Part shown: piece by piece, positions 1-9,587 of the stretch | Layout: each line of letters begins with the position of its first letter | Numbering within the stretch: position 1 is the first letter of the stretch | Origin: Streptococcus australis | Lineage (GTDB): Bacteria; Bacillota; Bacilli; Lactobacillales; Streptococcaceae | Assembly (NCBI RefSeq): GCF_901543175.1 | Contig: NZ_LR594040.1 | Coordinates: 806,001 to 870,000 of the forward strand | Length of the DNA: 64,000 nucleotides | Direction: 5' to 3' | Notes under the pieces: generated by a model | Database searches by the model: none | What the model saw: only the letters and a program-made list of their open reading frames with translations | Told to the model about the DNA's origin: nothing | Translations under genes and position numbers: made by a program

Positions 1-21
1 ATTTGGAGGATTTTTATAAAA

Positions 22-828
22 TTGAAAAGCTTGATTAAATTATTAGCAAATAAAGATGTAAAATTTCTTTATAATATTTGTATTCGATTATCTTCATATT
101 TAGTAGTTGTTGCAGTTTATATAGCAATTTTGGGTTTGTTTTTATTGTTTAAACAAAATATTATTGCAGTACGTTATCTGTTATTTTTGTCGGTATTATT
201 TATAGTTATTGGCATCTTTTTAAGTTTATTGACATGGAAAGTTCTTCTATATTGGAAGGAGACTTTGATTGATTTTAAGAAATATCAATCTTTCTTTGAA
301 CACAGTGTTAGTCATTCCAATAAGTTTAATAAGAAATTTAATGAAGTAAGTTTTGAATTAATCACAGGAGAATTATCTTACCTCAGAGGAGATTTTTTAT
401 TAGCACTTAGTCAATATTCAAATATCAATCTTTCTAATATTTCTAAAAAAAATAGAAAAATATTTGAATTTAAGAAATTATATTATGAATTTCTATCTTC
501 TATCCATCTTCAAGATGCGCAAGGTATTGCTTTCATTGAGGAACAATTGTCCAAGGCTGCAGATTGTAAAGGTGGTAAGGCTAAATTCGTTGCACAAGCC
601 CAAACCATAAAAGATATTGTGTTTAATAAAGAACCAAACGACTACTTCGATACAACTGAACCAGAAAATAAGCTAGCTCGAATCAAGTTCTCATATTACG
701 GAGCTCTCAATGCTCAGCTAAAAGGAGATGAAACTCGTGCTCGTAGTTTATTTGAAAGCATTGCTCATGAAAATCCAGAGCTTTTCTATGTTAAGGAAGC
801 GAGGAAATATTTAGAATTAGTGAAATGA
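22..828 (+). CDS. Membrane-anchored TPR-like protein, first of a tandem pair
   Basis: I do not recognise the family. The 268-residue product has two hydrophobic segments (about residues 25-45 and 53-73), then a hydrophilic helical part with TPR-like helices such as [13 protein letters not shown] and [17 protein letters not shown]. The start is TTG, preceded by a GGAGGA ribosome site at 5-10. The last ~100 residues are nearly identical to those of the next gene, while the N-terminal halves differ, which points to a tandem duplication with a conserved C-terminal module. The C-terminal domain probably faces the cytoplasm and binds a protein partner, but this is inference. The region before it is outside the window, so more copies may precede. 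Confidence 0.7.
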   Translation: MKSLIKLLANKDVKFLYNICIRLSSYLVVVAVYIAILGLFLLFKQNIIAVRYLLFLSVLFIVIGIFLSLLTWKVLLYWKETLIDFKKYQSFFEHSVSHSNKFNKKFNEVSFELITGELSYLRGDFLLALSQYSNINLSNISKKNRKIFEFKKLYYEFLSSIHLQDAQGIAFIEEQLSKAADCKGGKAKFVAQAQTIKDIVFNKEPNDYFDTTEPENKLARIKFSYYGALNAQLKGDETRARSLFESIAHENPELFYVKEARKYLELVK

Positions 829-837
829 GAGTAACAT

Positions 838-1638
838 ATGAAATTAATTGAAAAAATAGTGAGTAGGGCGACAGAGAATATTCTTCTACAAATAGAGACT
901 ATTAGTCAAATTAGCTCAATTATTGGACTTGTTTTGGATGTGTTGGCTGTGTTTTTAATTTTCCAAAGTGATACCAAAAAGTGGGGAGTAATATTATTAT
1001 TAGTAGTAGTACTAATTGCTAGTCTAGTTTTATACCTACGTTTTGTCCTAAACAAAGTTATTTATCTAGTGTTAAACGATTCTATTAATCTTAAGCTCTA
1101 TGTGGACATGTTCAGAGTTCAATCAGAAAAATCTATTAAGCCCTTTAGGGCAACATATCAAGAGTATTACCAATTTATCCAAGGTCAAGTGGCTTATCTA
1201 AAAGGAGATTTTCAAGCTGCCAAGGAAATTATGTCCAAGTATAATTTGAAAAAAATTTGGGGTAGATTAAGAGACTATACATTTTTAATATCAACCTATG
1301 AACTATTAAAAGTTTCCATCCATCTTCAAGATGAGCGAGACATTGCTTTCTTTGAGGAACAATTGTCCAAGGCGCCAGATTCGAAAGATGGGAAAGCTAA
1401 ACTAATCGCCCAAACTCAAGCCATAAAAGATATTGTGTTCAATAAAGAAGTGAACGACTACTTCGACACTGCCGAACCAGAAAATAAATTAGCTCGAATC
1501 ATGTTTTCTTATTACGGAGCCCTCAACGCTCAATTAAAAGGAGATGAAGAACGTGCCCGTAGTTTGTTTGAAAGCATCGCCCATGAAAATCCAGAACTCT
1601 TTTATGTTCAGGAAGCTAGGAAGTATTTAGAAAAATGA
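838..1638 (+). CDS. Membrane-anchored TPR-like protein, second paralogue
   Basis: The 266-residue product has the same architecture as its upstream neighbour: two membrane segments (about residues 28-45 and 50-68), then a TPR-like helical region ending in the shared block [16 protein letters not shown] and [20 protein letters not shown]. It starts 9 bases after the first gene stops, with GAGAG before the ATG, so the two are probably cotranscribed. The C-terminal third is highly similar to its partner even at DNA level, while residues 1-130 have diverged. I cannot assign a function. A paired sensor or immunity-like protein is possible, but nothing in the sequence proves it. Confidence 0.7.
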   Translation: MKLIEKIVSRATENILLQIETISQISSIIGLVLDVLAVFLIFQSDTKKWGVILLLVVVLIASLVLYLRFVLNKVIYLVLNDSINLKLYVDMFRVQSEKSIKPFRATYQEYYQFIQGQVAYLKGDFQAAKEIMSKYNLKKIWGRLRDYTFLISTYELLKVSIHLQDERDIAFFEEQLSKAPDSKDGKAKLIAQTQAIKDIVFNKEVNDYFDTAEPENKLARIMFSYYGALNAQLKGDEERARSLFESIAHENPELFYVQEARKYLEK

Positions 1639-1712
1639 GCTGATATAGTTTTAAAATCTGTCTAAGATAGAATATGTTGATGTAAAGTGAAAAGGGAATT
1701 AGAAAGTAACAG

Positions 1713-2591
1713 ATGAACGGTATTATCAACTTAAAAAAAGAGGCGGGGATGACTTCGCATGATGCGGTTTTTAAGCTGCGTAAGATTTTGGGAACCAAGA
1801 AGATTGGTCATGGCGGAACCTTGGATCCGGATGTAGTGGGTGTTTTGCCTATTGCAGTTGGCAAGGCGACACGCATGGTCGAGTTTATGCAGGATGAGGG
1901 TAAGGTCTATGAGGGAGAGATTACTCTGGGCTATTCAACGACAACCGAGGATGCTAGTGGGGAAGTGGTTGCTGAGACACCTGTTTTGTCGCCCTTGGAT
2001 GAAACCATTGTCGATGAAGCGATTGCCAGTCTGATTGGGCCTATTACTCAGATTCCGCCTATGTACTCGGCTGTCAAGGTCAATGGTCGCAAGCTCTATG
2101 AGTATGCGCGTGCTGGTCAGGAAGTGGAGCGTCCAGAACGTCAGGTGACTATTTATCAATTTGAACGGACAAGTCCGATTTCTTATGAGGATCACCTCGC
2201 ACGATTCACTTTTCGTGTAAAATGTAGTAAGGGGACTTATATCCGTACCTTGTCTGTTGACTTGGGAGAGAAGCTTGGTTATGCGGCTCATATGTCTCAC
2301 CTGACACGGACTAGTGCAGCCGGTTTACAGTTAGAAGATGCCTTGACCTTGGAAGAAATTGCTGAAAAAGTAGAGGCAGGGCAACTGGACTTTCTTTATC
2401 CTTTAGAGATTGGTACAGGTGACCTTGTCAAAGTTTTCCTAAGTCCGGAACAGGCTACAGAAGTACGCTTTGGTCGTTTTATCGAGCTAGAACAGTTGGA
2501 TAAGGAATTGGCTGCCTTTGAAGATGATAAATTGCTAGCAATTCTAGAAAAAAGGGACAATTTCTACAAGCCAAGGAAAGTTTTTAGCTAG
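1713..2591 (+). CDS. truB: tRNA pseudouridine(55) synthase TruB
   Basis: TruB converts U55 of the tRNA T-loop to pseudouridine in the cytoplasm. The 292-residue protein has the family start ([16 protein letters not shown]), the catalytic loop [14 protein letters not shown] with the nucleophilic aspartate at residue 38, the [12 protein letters not shown] block, and [16 protein letters not shown] before the C-terminal RNA-binding part. Length is normal. It lies 75 bases after the paralogous pair with no clear terminator between, so readthrough is possible. A TAGAAT at 1668-1673 could be its own -10, but the -35 is poor. Confidence 0.96.
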   Translation: MNGIINLKKEAGMTSHDAVFKLRKILGTKKIGHGGTLDPDVVGVLPIAVGKATRMVEFMQDEGKVYEGEITLGYSTTTEDASGEVVAETPVLSPLDETIVDEAIASLIGPITQIPPMYSAVKVNGRKLYEYARAGQEVERPERQVTIYQFERTSPISYEDHLARFTFRVKCSKGTYIRTLSVDLGEKLGYAAHMSHLTRTSAAGLQLEDALTLEEIAEKVEAGQLDFLYPLEIGTGDLVKVFLSPEQATEVRFGRFIELEQLDKELAAFEDDKLLAILEKRDNFYKPRKVFS

Positions 2592-2669
2592 TCTAACTGG
2601 AGTGAAAGTATTAGAATTGTTATCCATAATCTATCCAAAATCAGACTATAAATTTTGCTAAAAATGTGA

Positions 2670-2675
2670 TAGAAT
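2670..2675 (+). promoter_or_regulatory. Extended -10 promoter of udk
   Basis: TAGAAT is preceded by TGA (2667-2669), which makes an extended -10. There is no good -35. It lies about 30 bases before the udk start and its GGAGGA ribosome site. Confidence 0.5.
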
Positions 2676-2704
2676 AGACGACGGATAAAAAAACGGAGGA
2701 TAGC

Positions 2705-3343
2705 ATGCAAAATAGACCAATCATTATCGGAGTGACAGGTGGTTCTGGTGGTGGTAAGACCAGTGTTTCGAGGGCCATTTTATCACATTTTCCTGATGAG
2801 AAGATTTCCATGATTGAGCATGATTCATACTACAAGGATCAGTCTCATTTGACCTTTGAAGAACGCGTCAAAACCAACTACGACCACCCTTTTGCCTTTG
2901 ATACAGACTTGATGATCGAGCAAATTAAAGAGTTATTAGCGGGTCGTCCAGTGGACATTCCGACTTATGACTATACAGCGCATACACGGAGTAGCAAGAC
3001 CTATCGTCAGGAGCCTCAAGATGTCTTTATCGTTGAGGGAATTTTGGTCTTGGAGGACAAGCGTCTGCGCGATTTGATGGATATCAAGATTTTTGTGGAT
3101 ACGGATGATGATGTGCGCATTATTCGTCGTATCAAACGTGATATGGAGGAGCGTGGCCGTAGCTTGGATAGCGTGATTGACCAATATCTGGGTGTGGTAA
3201 AACCTATGTACCACCAGTTCATTGAGCCGACCAAGCGGTATGCGGATATCGTCATTCCTGAGGGGGTCAGCAATACCGTGGCTATCGACCTGTTGACAAC
3301 CAAGATTGCAAAGATTTTGGAAGAAGCTCGTAACAGCAAATAA
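2705..3343 (+). CDS. udk: Uridine kinase
   Basis: This enzyme phosphorylates uridine and cytidine to UMP and CMP in pyrimidine salvage. The 212-residue protein opens with the P-loop [12 protein letters not shown] (residues 9-20). It then has [16 protein letters not shown] and [10 protein letters not shown] for nucleoside binding, and [12 protein letters not shown] in the lid region, as in the Udk family. Length is typical. GGAGGA stands at the right distance before the ATG. It has its own extended -10 promoter upstream and an intrinsic terminator just after the stop, so it is likely a single-gene unit. Confidence 0.96.
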   Translation: MQNRPIIIGVTGGSGGGKTSVSRAILSHFPDEKISMIEHDSYYKDQSHLTFEERVKTNYDHPFAFDTDLMIEQIKELLAGRPVDIPTYDYTAHTRSSKTYRQEPQDVFIVEGILVLEDKRLRDLMDIKIFVDTDDDVRIIRRIKRDMEERGRSLDSVIDQYLGVVKPMYHQFIEPTKRYADIVIPEGVSNTVAIDLLTTKIAKILEEARNSK

Positions 3344-3349
3344 TCAGAC

Positions 3350-3376
3350 GAGGAGGCTTGGCCTCCTTTTTCTATT
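3350..3376 (+). terminator. Intrinsic terminator after udk
   Basis: A 7-bp perfect stem AGGAGGC/GCCTCCT with loop TTG is followed by a T-rich tract, directly after the udk stop. Confidence 0.85.
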
Positions 3377-3425
3377 TTTCCTTTAGTTTCGGTATGCAAA
3401 AGGAGATTTTTAAGCATATTTTTGG

Positions 3426-3431
3426 TATAAT
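3426..3431 (+). promoter_or_regulatory. Extended -10 promoter of the xseA operon
   Basis: TATAAT has TGG directly upstream (3423-3425), an extended -10. The -35 region is poor. It lies about 40 bases before xseA. Confidence 0.55.
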
Positions 3432-3471
3432 AATACCCATGGAAAAGCAAGAAAATGAATAGTAGGTGGAG

Positions 3472-4812
3472 ATGGAAAAGTATTTATCGGTAACAACTTT
3501 GACCAAGTATCTGAAAATGAAATTCGATAAAGACCCTTACTTGGAACGGGTCTATTTAACTGGTCAAGTTTCCAACTTTCGTAAACGTCCTACTCACCAA
3601 TATTTCTCCCTAAAAGATGACCACGCAGTCATTCAAGCGACCATCTGGTCTGGGATTTATCAGAAATTAGGCTTCGACCTCGAAGAAGGAATGAAAATCA
3701 ATGTGATTGGGCGTGTACAGGTATATGAACCCAGCGGGAGCTACTCTATTATCATTGAAAAAGCTGAGCCTGATGGGGTTGGGGCTCTCGCGATTCAGTT
3801 TGAACAACTCAAGAAAAAATTGACAGAAGAAGGTTTGTTTCAAGAGAGGTTCAAGCAACCTCTGCCCCAATTTTCTAAGAGAATTGGTGTAGTAACCAGT
3901 CGCAGTGGAGCCGTTATTCGAGATATTATCACGACCGTCAGCAGACGATTTCCTGGTGTCGATATTCTTCTCTATCCGACCAAGGTGCAAGGTGATGGAG
4001 CTGCGGAGGAAATTGCTCGAAATATTGCGCGTGCTAATGAGCGTGAGGACCTAGATGTTCTCATCATTGGTCGAGGTGGGGGTTCTATTGAGGATCTCTG
4101 GGCCTTTAACGAAGAGATTGTTGTAAGAGCTATCTTTGAATCCCGTTTGCCAGTTATCTCCAGTGTTGGACATGAGACGGATGTGACCTTAGCGGATTTT
4201 GTAGCAGATAGACGGGCTGCGACTCCAACAGCTGCTGCTGAACTGGCAACACCTGTGACCAAGTTGGATCTATTAGCTCATTTGCAAAATCAAGAAAAAC
4301 GTATGGCAACAGCAGTCCGAAATGTCCTATCTAAGAAACAAGAAGCTTTGAAAAAATGCAGTCAGTCTGTTATCTTTAGACAACCAGAGCGCTTGTATGA
4401 CGGCTATTTGCAACGGTTGGATCAGCTACAACTGCGCTTAAAACAAAGTTTGCGAACACGGATTTCTGATAGTAACCAATTAGTCCAAGCAAGAACCCAT
4501 CGTCTGGTACAATTATCACCTATAACCAAAATCCAACGCTATCAGGACCGACTTGGTCAGTTAGACAAGCTGCTACGTAGCCAAATGGCTCTGGTTTATG
4601 ATGCCAAGGTTGCTGAAGTCAAGCGACTTTCAGAAGCCTTGCTGATGTTGGATACTAGCCGAATTGTGGCGCGTGGCTATGCTATTGTCAAAAAAGAAGA
4701 GACAGTTGTGGATTCGGTTGAGATGTTGAAGAAAAAAGACCAAGTGACGCTTTTGATGCGAGATGGTCAGGTAGAATTAGAGGTTAAAGATGTCAAAACA
4801 AAAGAAATTTGA
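3472..4812 (+). CDS. xseA: Exodeoxyribonuclease VII large subunit
   Basis: XseA is the catalytic subunit of the ssDNA exonuclease Exo VII. The 446-residue product has an N-terminal OB fold (residues ~1-100, with [13 protein letters not shown]), the central catalytic domain with [30 protein letters not shown] and [20 protein letters not shown], and a long coiled-coil C-terminal half that carries the small subunits. I chose ATG 3472, which matches the family start MEKYLSV. A GTG at 3466 is in frame but overlaps the ribosome site. It overlaps xseB by 23 bases and heads a tightly packed operon that runs to the phosphatase gene. Confidence 0.96.
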   Translation: MEKYLSVTTLTKYLKMKFDKDPYLERVYLTGQVSNFRKRPTHQYFSLKDDHAVIQATIWSGIYQKLGFDLEEGMKINVIGRVQVYEPSGSYSIIIEKAEPDGVGALAIQFEQLKKKLTEEGLFQERFKQPLPQFSKRIGVVTSRSGAVIRDIITTVSRRFPGVDILLYPTKVQGDGAAEEIARNIARANEREDLDVLIIGRGGGSIEDLWAFNEEIVVRAIFESRLPVISSVGHETDVTLADFVADRRAATPTAAAELATPVTKLDLLAHLQNQEKRMATAVRNVLSKKQEALKKCSQSVIFRQPERLYDGYLQRLDQLQLRLKQSLRTRISDSNQLVQARTHRLVQLSPITKIQRYQDRLGQLDKLLRSQMALVYDAKVAEVKRLSEALLMLDTSRIVARGYAIVKKEETVVDSVEMLKKKDQVTLLMRDGQVELEVKDVKTKEI

Positions 4813-5002
4813 GGAAAATCTAGCAGAACTGGAGACTATTGTCCAAAATTTGGAAAATGGTGAAATTGCTCTAGAAGATGCAATTGCTGCATTTCAAAAG
4901 GGCATGGTCTTGTCAAAAGAGCTCCAAGCGACGCTGGACAAGGCTGAAAAGACCTTGGTCAAGGTCATGCAAGAAGACGGAACAGAAAGTGATTTTGAAT
5001 GA
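4790..5002 (+). CDS. xseB: Exodeoxyribonuclease VII small subunit
   Basis: This 70-residue helical protein coats the coiled coil of XseA. It has the usual family pattern [18 protein letters not shown] and then [17 protein letters not shown]. It begins inside the end of xseA and its stop overlaps the start of ispA, so translation is probably coupled across the three genes and keeps subunit ratios in step. Confidence 0.95.
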   Translation: MSKQKKFEENLAELETIVQNLENGEIALEDAIAAFQKGMVLSKELQATLDKAEKTLVKVMQEDGTESDFE

Positions 5003-5874
5003 AGAAGCAAGAAAAATTAGCTCTTGTCGAGTCTGCCTTGGAAGATTTTTATGGAGACCAGCAGATTGCTTCTAGTTTACGAGAGTCCGTTCTCTATTCC
5101 ATTCATGCTGGGGGCAAGCGTATTCGTCCTTTTCTCTTGCTAGAAGTTCTGGAAGCCTTGCAGGTCGCAATCCAACCAGCTCACGCGCAGGTGGCTGCGG
5201 CCTTGGAAATGATTCATACAGGAAGTTTGATTCACGATGATCTACCTGCTATGGATGACGACGATTATCGTCGGGGACGCTTGACAAATCATAAGAAATT
5301 CGGCGAGGCTATGGCGATTTTGGCAGGAGATGCCTTGTTCCTAGATCCCTCTGCATTGATAGCGCAGGCAGATTTGCCAAGTCAGATCAAGGTGGACTTG
5401 ATTGCCAACCTATCCCTTGCTTCAGGTAGTCTGGGCATGGTGGCAGGGCAGGTTTTGGATATGGAAGGCGAACACCAACATTTGTCTTTGGAAGAACTTC
5501 AGACCATTCATGCCAATAAAACGGGTAAGTTACTAGCATATCCTTTCCAAGCAGCTGCTATCATAGCTGAATTAGCACCAGAAATCCAAGCAAAACTGAA
5601 AACAGTTGGTGAATTGATTGGGCTGGCCTTTCAAGTTCGAGATGATGTGCTGGATGTGACAGCTAGTTTTGAGGAAATCGGCAAGACCCCACAAAAGGAT
5701 TTACAGGCAGAAAAGTCAACCTATCCAGCCTTGTTGGGTTTGGAGGAGGCGATTGCTTTTTGTAACCAAACTCTGGATCAAGCTAATGCAAAACTAGAGG
5801 AAATTGCCCATCAGGTTCCCTTTGAAACAGAATCGATTGTAAGTGTAGTAGAAAGTTTGAGAATCAATGGCTAA
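4999..5874 (+). CDS. ispA: Farnesyl diphosphate synthase-type polyprenyl synthetase
   Basis: The enzyme condenses isoprenyl diphosphates to farnesyl diphosphate, the precursor for undecaprenyl carrier lipids and prenylated quinone-type products. The 291-residue protein has GGKRIRP, the first aspartate-rich motif in [23 protein letters not shown], and the second motif [10 protein letters not shown]. Length fits the short-chain class. Start and stop overlap the neighbours (ATGA-type junctions). Short-chain specificity is inferred from family resemblance, and geranylgeranyl synthesis cannot be ruled out. Confidence 0.93.
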   Translation: MKKQEKLALVESALEDFYGDQQIASSLRESVLYSIHAGGKRIRPFLLLEVLEALQVAIQPAHAQVAAALEMIHTGSLIHDDLPAMDDDDYRRGRLTNHKKFGEAMAILAGDALFLDPSALIAQADLPSQIKVDLIANLSLASGSLGMVAGQVLDMEGEHQHLSLEELQTIHANKTGKLLAYPFQAAAIIAELAPEIQAKLKTVGELIGLAFQVRDDVLDVTASFEEIGKTPQKDLQAEKSTYPALLGLEEAIAFCNQTLDQANAKLEEIAHQVPFETESIVSVVESLRING

Positions 5875-6682
5875 GGAAAGAGTGGATGTACTAGCTTATA
5901 AACAGGGGTTGTTTGAAACACGTGAACAAGCCAAGCGTGGTGTCATGGCTGGGCTTGTTGTAGCAGTCCTTAATGGAGAACGCTTTGACAAACCAGGAGA
6001 GAAAATCCCAGATGATACTGAGCTAAAACTCAAAGGTGAAAAACTCAAGTATGTCAGTCGTGGTGGTTTGAAACTGGAAAAGGCCTTGCAGGCCTTCGGT
6101 TTGTCAGTTGATGGCGCAACCACGATTGATATTGGTGCTTCTACCGGAGGCTTTACCGATGTCATGTTGCAAAATGGTGCGGAGTTGGTCTTTGCAGTTG
6201 ATGTTGGTACCAATCAGTTAGCTTGGAAATTGCGTCAAGATCCTCGGGTTGTCAGTATGGAGCAGTTTAATTTTCGTTATGCTGAAAAGACTGACTTTGA
6301 GCAGGAACCGAGCTTTGCCAGTATTGATGTGAGTTTCATTTCCCTGAGTCTGATTTTGCCTGCCTTGCACCGTGTTTTGGCTGATCAAGGTCAAGTTGTA
6401 GCACTTGTCAAACCTCAGTTTGAGGCAGGCCGTGAGCAGATTGGGAAAAATGGAATCATTCGTGATGCCAAGGTTCATCAACATGTCCTTGAAACAGTCA
6501 CTGCTATGGCAGTTGAGCAAGGTTTTTCAGTGCTTGGATTAGACTATTCACCAATCCAAGGTGGACATGGAAATATCGAATTTCTGGCATATTTGAAAAA
6601 GGAAGAGGGAGCAAGTAACCAAGTTGCCCCTGAAATAGAAAAAGTTGTAGAGAGAGCACATAGAGAATTTAAAGATGAATAA
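5867..6682 (+). CDS. tlyA: TlyA-family S4/FtsJ rRNA methyltransferase
   Basis: The 271-residue protein combines an N-terminal S4 RNA-binding domain (residues ~3-65, VLAYKQGLFETREQAKRG) with a Rossmann-fold FtsJ-like methyltransferase. The SAM-binding loop is DIGASTGGFTDVMLQNGA, followed by FAVDVGTNQLAWKLR and SFISLSLILP. Homologues in the family 2'-O-methylate rRNA, and the older name hemolysin A is misleading. It sits between ispA and argR with overlaps at both ends, an order conserved in many Firmicutes. The exact methylation site here is not shown by the sequence. Confidence 0.92.
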   Translation: MAKERVDVLAYKQGLFETREQAKRGVMAGLVVAVLNGERFDKPGEKIPDDTELKLKGEKLKYVSRGGLKLEKALQAFGLSVDGATTIDIGASTGGFTDVMLQNGAELVFAVDVGTNQLAWKLRQDPRVVSMEQFNFRYAEKTDFEQEPSFASIDVSFISLSLILPALHRVLADQGQVVALVKPQFEAGREQIGKNGIIRDAKVHQHVLETVTAMAVEQGFSVLGLDYSPIQGGHGNIEFLAYLKKEEGASNQVAPEIEKVVERAHREFKDE

Positions 6683-7106
6683 AAAAGAAAGACTTGAAAA
6701 AATTAGAAGATTTGTAACAGATTATCAAATCGGAACACAGGAAGAAATCGTTGAGCATTTAAAAGAAGCAGGTATCTCTGCCACTCAAGCGACGGTGTCA
6801 CGAGATATTAAGGAACTGGGTATCGTAAAAATTCCCTTGAAGAACAATAAATACATCTATGAATTGCCAAAAACAATTGTAAGAAGTTTGCAGTTGGCTG
6901 AGAATAACATAGTAGGTTCTGAGCGCATGGGAAATATGATCAATCTGGATGTCATTCCTGGGAATACTGCCTTTGTCAAGAGTCAGCTGATGAATACTTT
7001 CTCAGAGAGAATTTTCAACTGCCTGGCAGACGATAACTCAATTTTGATTATCTTGAGAAATGAAGAAGATGCCAAGGAAATGTTTGAACAAGTAAAAAAT
7101 TGGTAG
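6675..7106 (+). CDS. argR: ArgR-family arginine regulator
   Basis: This 143-residue regulator has the N-terminal winged helix (QEEIVEHLKEAGISATQATVSRDIKELGIVK, residues ~22-52) and the C-terminal oligomerisation and effector domain. The usual arginine-binding motif G-T-I-A-G-D-D-T reads here as NCLADDNSILI, so the DD pair is kept but flanking residues differ. This may alter ligand response. It lies in the conserved tlyA-argR-recN order and overlaps tlyA by 8 bases. Streptococci usually carry several ArgR paralogues, and which one this is cannot be decided here. Confidence 0.93.
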   Translation: MNKKERLEKIRRFVTDYQIGTQEEIVEHLKEAGISATQATVSRDIKELGIVKIPLKNNKYIYELPKTIVRSLQLAENNIVGSERMGNMINLDVIPGNTAFVKSQLMNTFSERIFNCLADDNSILIILRNEEDAKEMFEQVKNW

Positions 7107-7112
7107 GTTTAT

Positions 7113-8780
7113 ATGTTACTTGAAATTTCGATTAAAAACTTTGCCATTATAGAGGCGATTTCGCTCAATTTTGAAAAAGGCATGACAGTTTTAACTGGTG
7201 AAACAGGTGCTGGAAAGTCTATCATTATTGACGCTATGAACATGATGCTGGGAGCAAGAGCTGCCACGGATGTTATTCGCCATGGTGCCACAAAGGCAGA
7301 GATTGAGGGACTGTTTTCGATTGAAAATAGCCGAGTCTTACAAGAACTCTTTGACGAGCAAGGCTTGGAATTAGGGGATGAGATTATCATCCGTCGTGAA
7401 ATTTTACAGAACGGGCGTAGCATCAGTCGGGTCAATGGGCAGATGGTCAATCTTTCTGTCTTGCGTTCGATTGGACAGCACCTTGTGGATATCCATGGTC
7501 AGCATGACCAAGAGGAATTGATGCGTCCGCAACTCCACATCCAGATGTTGGATGAGTTTGGCGATGCTGCTTTCTTGGACTTGAAAGAAACCTATCAAAC
7601 GAGCTTTGACACCTATCGCAAAATGCGTAAACAAGTTCTTGAAGTCAAGAAAAACCAGCAGGAACATAAGGCTCGTATTGAGATGTTGGAATTTCAAATG
7701 GCAGAGATTGAGGCAGCAAACTTGCAGGCCGGTGAAGACTTGGCTCTCAACCAAGAACGAGATAAACTCCTCAATCACAAGAATATAGCGGATACGCTAA
7801 CCAATGCTTATAGTATGTTGGACAATGAGGAATTCTCCAGTCTTGCTAATGTCCGTTCGGCCATGAATGACATGGAAAGTGTCGAAGAATTTGACCCTGA
7901 ATACCGTGAAATTTCAAGTTCTCTATCAGAGACCTACTATGTTCTAGAAGATATTACCAAGCGTTTGGAAGATATTATTGAGGACTTGGATTTTGATGGC
8001 AATCGCCTGATGCAGGTTGAAAATCGCTTAGATCTTCTGAATACTATTACCCGCAAGTACGGTGGGACTGTGGACGATGTTTTGCTTTATTTTGCTAAGA
8101 TTACGGATGAGTACAATCTCTTGACTGGAAATAACCTTTCTTCCGAAGACATGGAAGCAGAGCTCAAGAAATTGGAAGTTAATCTTGTTGATTTGGCAGG
8201 TCAGCTTGCATCTGCTCGTCATGATTTGGCCCAGCAGCTTGAAGCTGAGATTAAGCAAGAATTGCAAGACCTCTATATGGAGAAGGCACAGTTCCAGGTT
8301 CGCTTTAGTAAGGGCAAATTCAGTCGAGAAGGTAATGAAATGGTCGAGTTTTACATTTCGACCAACCCTGGTGAAGACTTTAAGCCTTTGGTTAAGGTTG
8401 CGTCTGGTGGGGAATTATCCCGTCTCATGCTAGCTATTAAATCCGCCTTTTCTCGTAAAGAAGGCAAGACTAGTATTGTCTTTGATGAGGTGGATACGGG
8501 AGTCTCAGGTCGTGTGGCCCAAGCCATTGCTCAAAAAATTCATAAGATTGGCCAGCATGGTCAGGTTTTAGCTATTTCTCACCTACCACAAGTGATTGCC
8601 ATCGCGGACTATCAATTCTTTATTGAGAAGATTAGCGATGAGCACTCAACGGTGTCGACGGTTCGCCTTTTGACTTTAGAAGAGCGAGTAGAGGAAGTAG
8701 CCAAAATGTTGGCCGGGGAGAATGTAACAGAAGCTGCCCTTACCCAAGCGAGAGAATTATTGCAAACGAAGGAGAAATAA
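7113..8780 (+). CDS. recN: DNA repair ATPase RecN
   Basis: RecN is an SMC-like ATPase acting early at double-strand breaks. The 555-residue protein has Walker A GETGAGKS (residues ~30-37), two coiled-coil arms (about 150-380), the ABC signature ASGGELSRLMLAIK and Walker B VFDEVDTGVSGRVA, followed by the H-loop region VLAISHLPQVIA. Length is typical. It starts 6 bases after argR and abuts the downstream phosphatase gene, so it is part of the xseA operon. Confidence 0.97.
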   Translation: MLLEISIKNFAIIEAISLNFEKGMTVLTGETGAGKSIIIDAMNMMLGARAATDVIRHGATKAEIEGLFSIENSRVLQELFDEQGLELGDEIIIRREILQNGRSISRVNGQMVNLSVLRSIGQHLVDIHGQHDQEELMRPQLHIQMLDEFGDAAFLDLKETYQTSFDTYRKMRKQVLEVKKNQQEHKARIEMLEFQMAEIEAANLQAGEDLALNQERDKLLNHKNIADTLTNAYSMLDNEEFSSLANVRSAMNDMESVEEFDPEYREISSSLSETYYVLEDITKRLEDIIEDLDFDGNRLMQVENRLDLLNTITRKYGGTVDDVLLYFAKITDEYNLLTGNNLSSEDMEAELKKLEVNLVDLAGQLASARHDLAQQLEAEIKQELQDLYMEKAQFQVRFSKGKFSREGNEMVEFYISTNPGEDFKPLVKVASGGELSRLMLAIKSAFSRKEGKTSIVFDEVDTGVSGRVAQAIAQKIHKIGQHGQVLAISHLPQVIAIADYQFFIEKISDEHSTVSTVRLLTLEERVEEVAKMLAGENVTEAALTQARELLQTKEK

Positions 8781-9509
8781 ATGACAGACTATTATGTAAT
8801 TGGAGATGTCCATGGAAAAGCAGGTATGCTAGAAGACCTTCTCAAAACATGGGATGGTCACACCCAGTTGCTTTTTCTAGGGGATTTGATTGACCGAGGT
8901 GAAGATAGTCGCCGTGTTCTAGAAATGGTCAAGGACTTGGTGGACAATCAAGGGGCTATCTGTCTATCAGGAAACCACGAGTATATGTTTTTGACTTGGT
9001 TGGACAATCCTGAAGAGAGCTATGACCACTATCGTCGAAACGGTGGTGATACAACCATTAACTCAATCCTAGGGCGTCCTTTGGATGCACCTGTGGATGC
9101 AGTTGAAGACGCTAAACGTGTTGAGACAGAAGCAGCAGATTTGGTCGAATTTATTCGTCAAATGCCTTTTGTCGTTGAGACAGACAAGTATATCTTTGTG
9201 CATGCTGGTATTGATTTGACACTAGATGACTGGCATGATACGACAGATTATAAGAAAGTCTGGCTCAGAAAACCATTCCACGAAGCGGCTAACCATACTG
9301 GAAAAACTATTGTCTTTGGGCATACACCAGTTTATGGTTTGTTGAAGCAAGACCGAGGTACTGCTGAACTTTGGGTGACAGAAGATGACAAGATTGGCAT
9401 GGATGGAGGAGCCGTTTACGGCGGTGTCCTTCATGGAATCGTCTTTACTGACCAAGGCATGACCGAGCACTATTTCATTGAAAATGACGGCTTTATCGCC
9501 GAAGATTAG
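8781..9509 (+). CDS. Metallophosphoesterase, PP2A/ApaH-like phosphatase
   Basis: The 242-residue protein has the complete dinuclear metal motif series of this superfamily: GDVHG (residues 8-12), GDLIDRG, SGNHEYM, HAGI and FGHTP. Substrates in this family range from phosphoproteins to dinucleoside polyphosphates, and the sequence does not decide between them. Its ATG immediately follows the recN stop, so it is cotranscribed as the last gene of the xseA-recN run. Confidence 0.88.
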   Translation: MTDYYVIGDVHGKAGMLEDLLKTWDGHTQLLFLGDLIDRGEDSRRVLEMVKDLVDNQGAICLSGNHEYMFLTWLDNPEESYDHYRRNGGDTTINSILGRPLDAPVDAVEDAKRVETEAADLVEFIRQMPFVVETDKYIFVHAGIDLTLDDWHDTTDYKKVWLRKPFHEAANHTGKTIVFGHTPVYGLLKQDRGTAELWVTEDDKIGMDGGAVYGGVLHGIVFTDQGMTEHYFIENDGFIAED

Positions 9510-9530
9510 TACTCCTAGCAGGGTATGGTC

Positions 9531-9559
9531 TTGTCAAAATGTTAAAAACAATTTATAAT
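9531..9559 (+). promoter_or_regulatory. lepA promoter
   Basis: TTGTCA (9531-9536) and TATAAT (9554-9559) are 17 bp apart, about 30 bases before the lepA ATG. Confidence 0.75.
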
Positions 9560-9587
9560 AAATAGATACCCTGAAAGGAAGAGAATC

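Noticed and set aside
3439..3462. Seven-codon ORF (MEKQENE) before xseA
   Set aside because: It lies just after the -10 and has no ribosome site. It resembles a chance frame, though it partly repeats the xseA start sequence.
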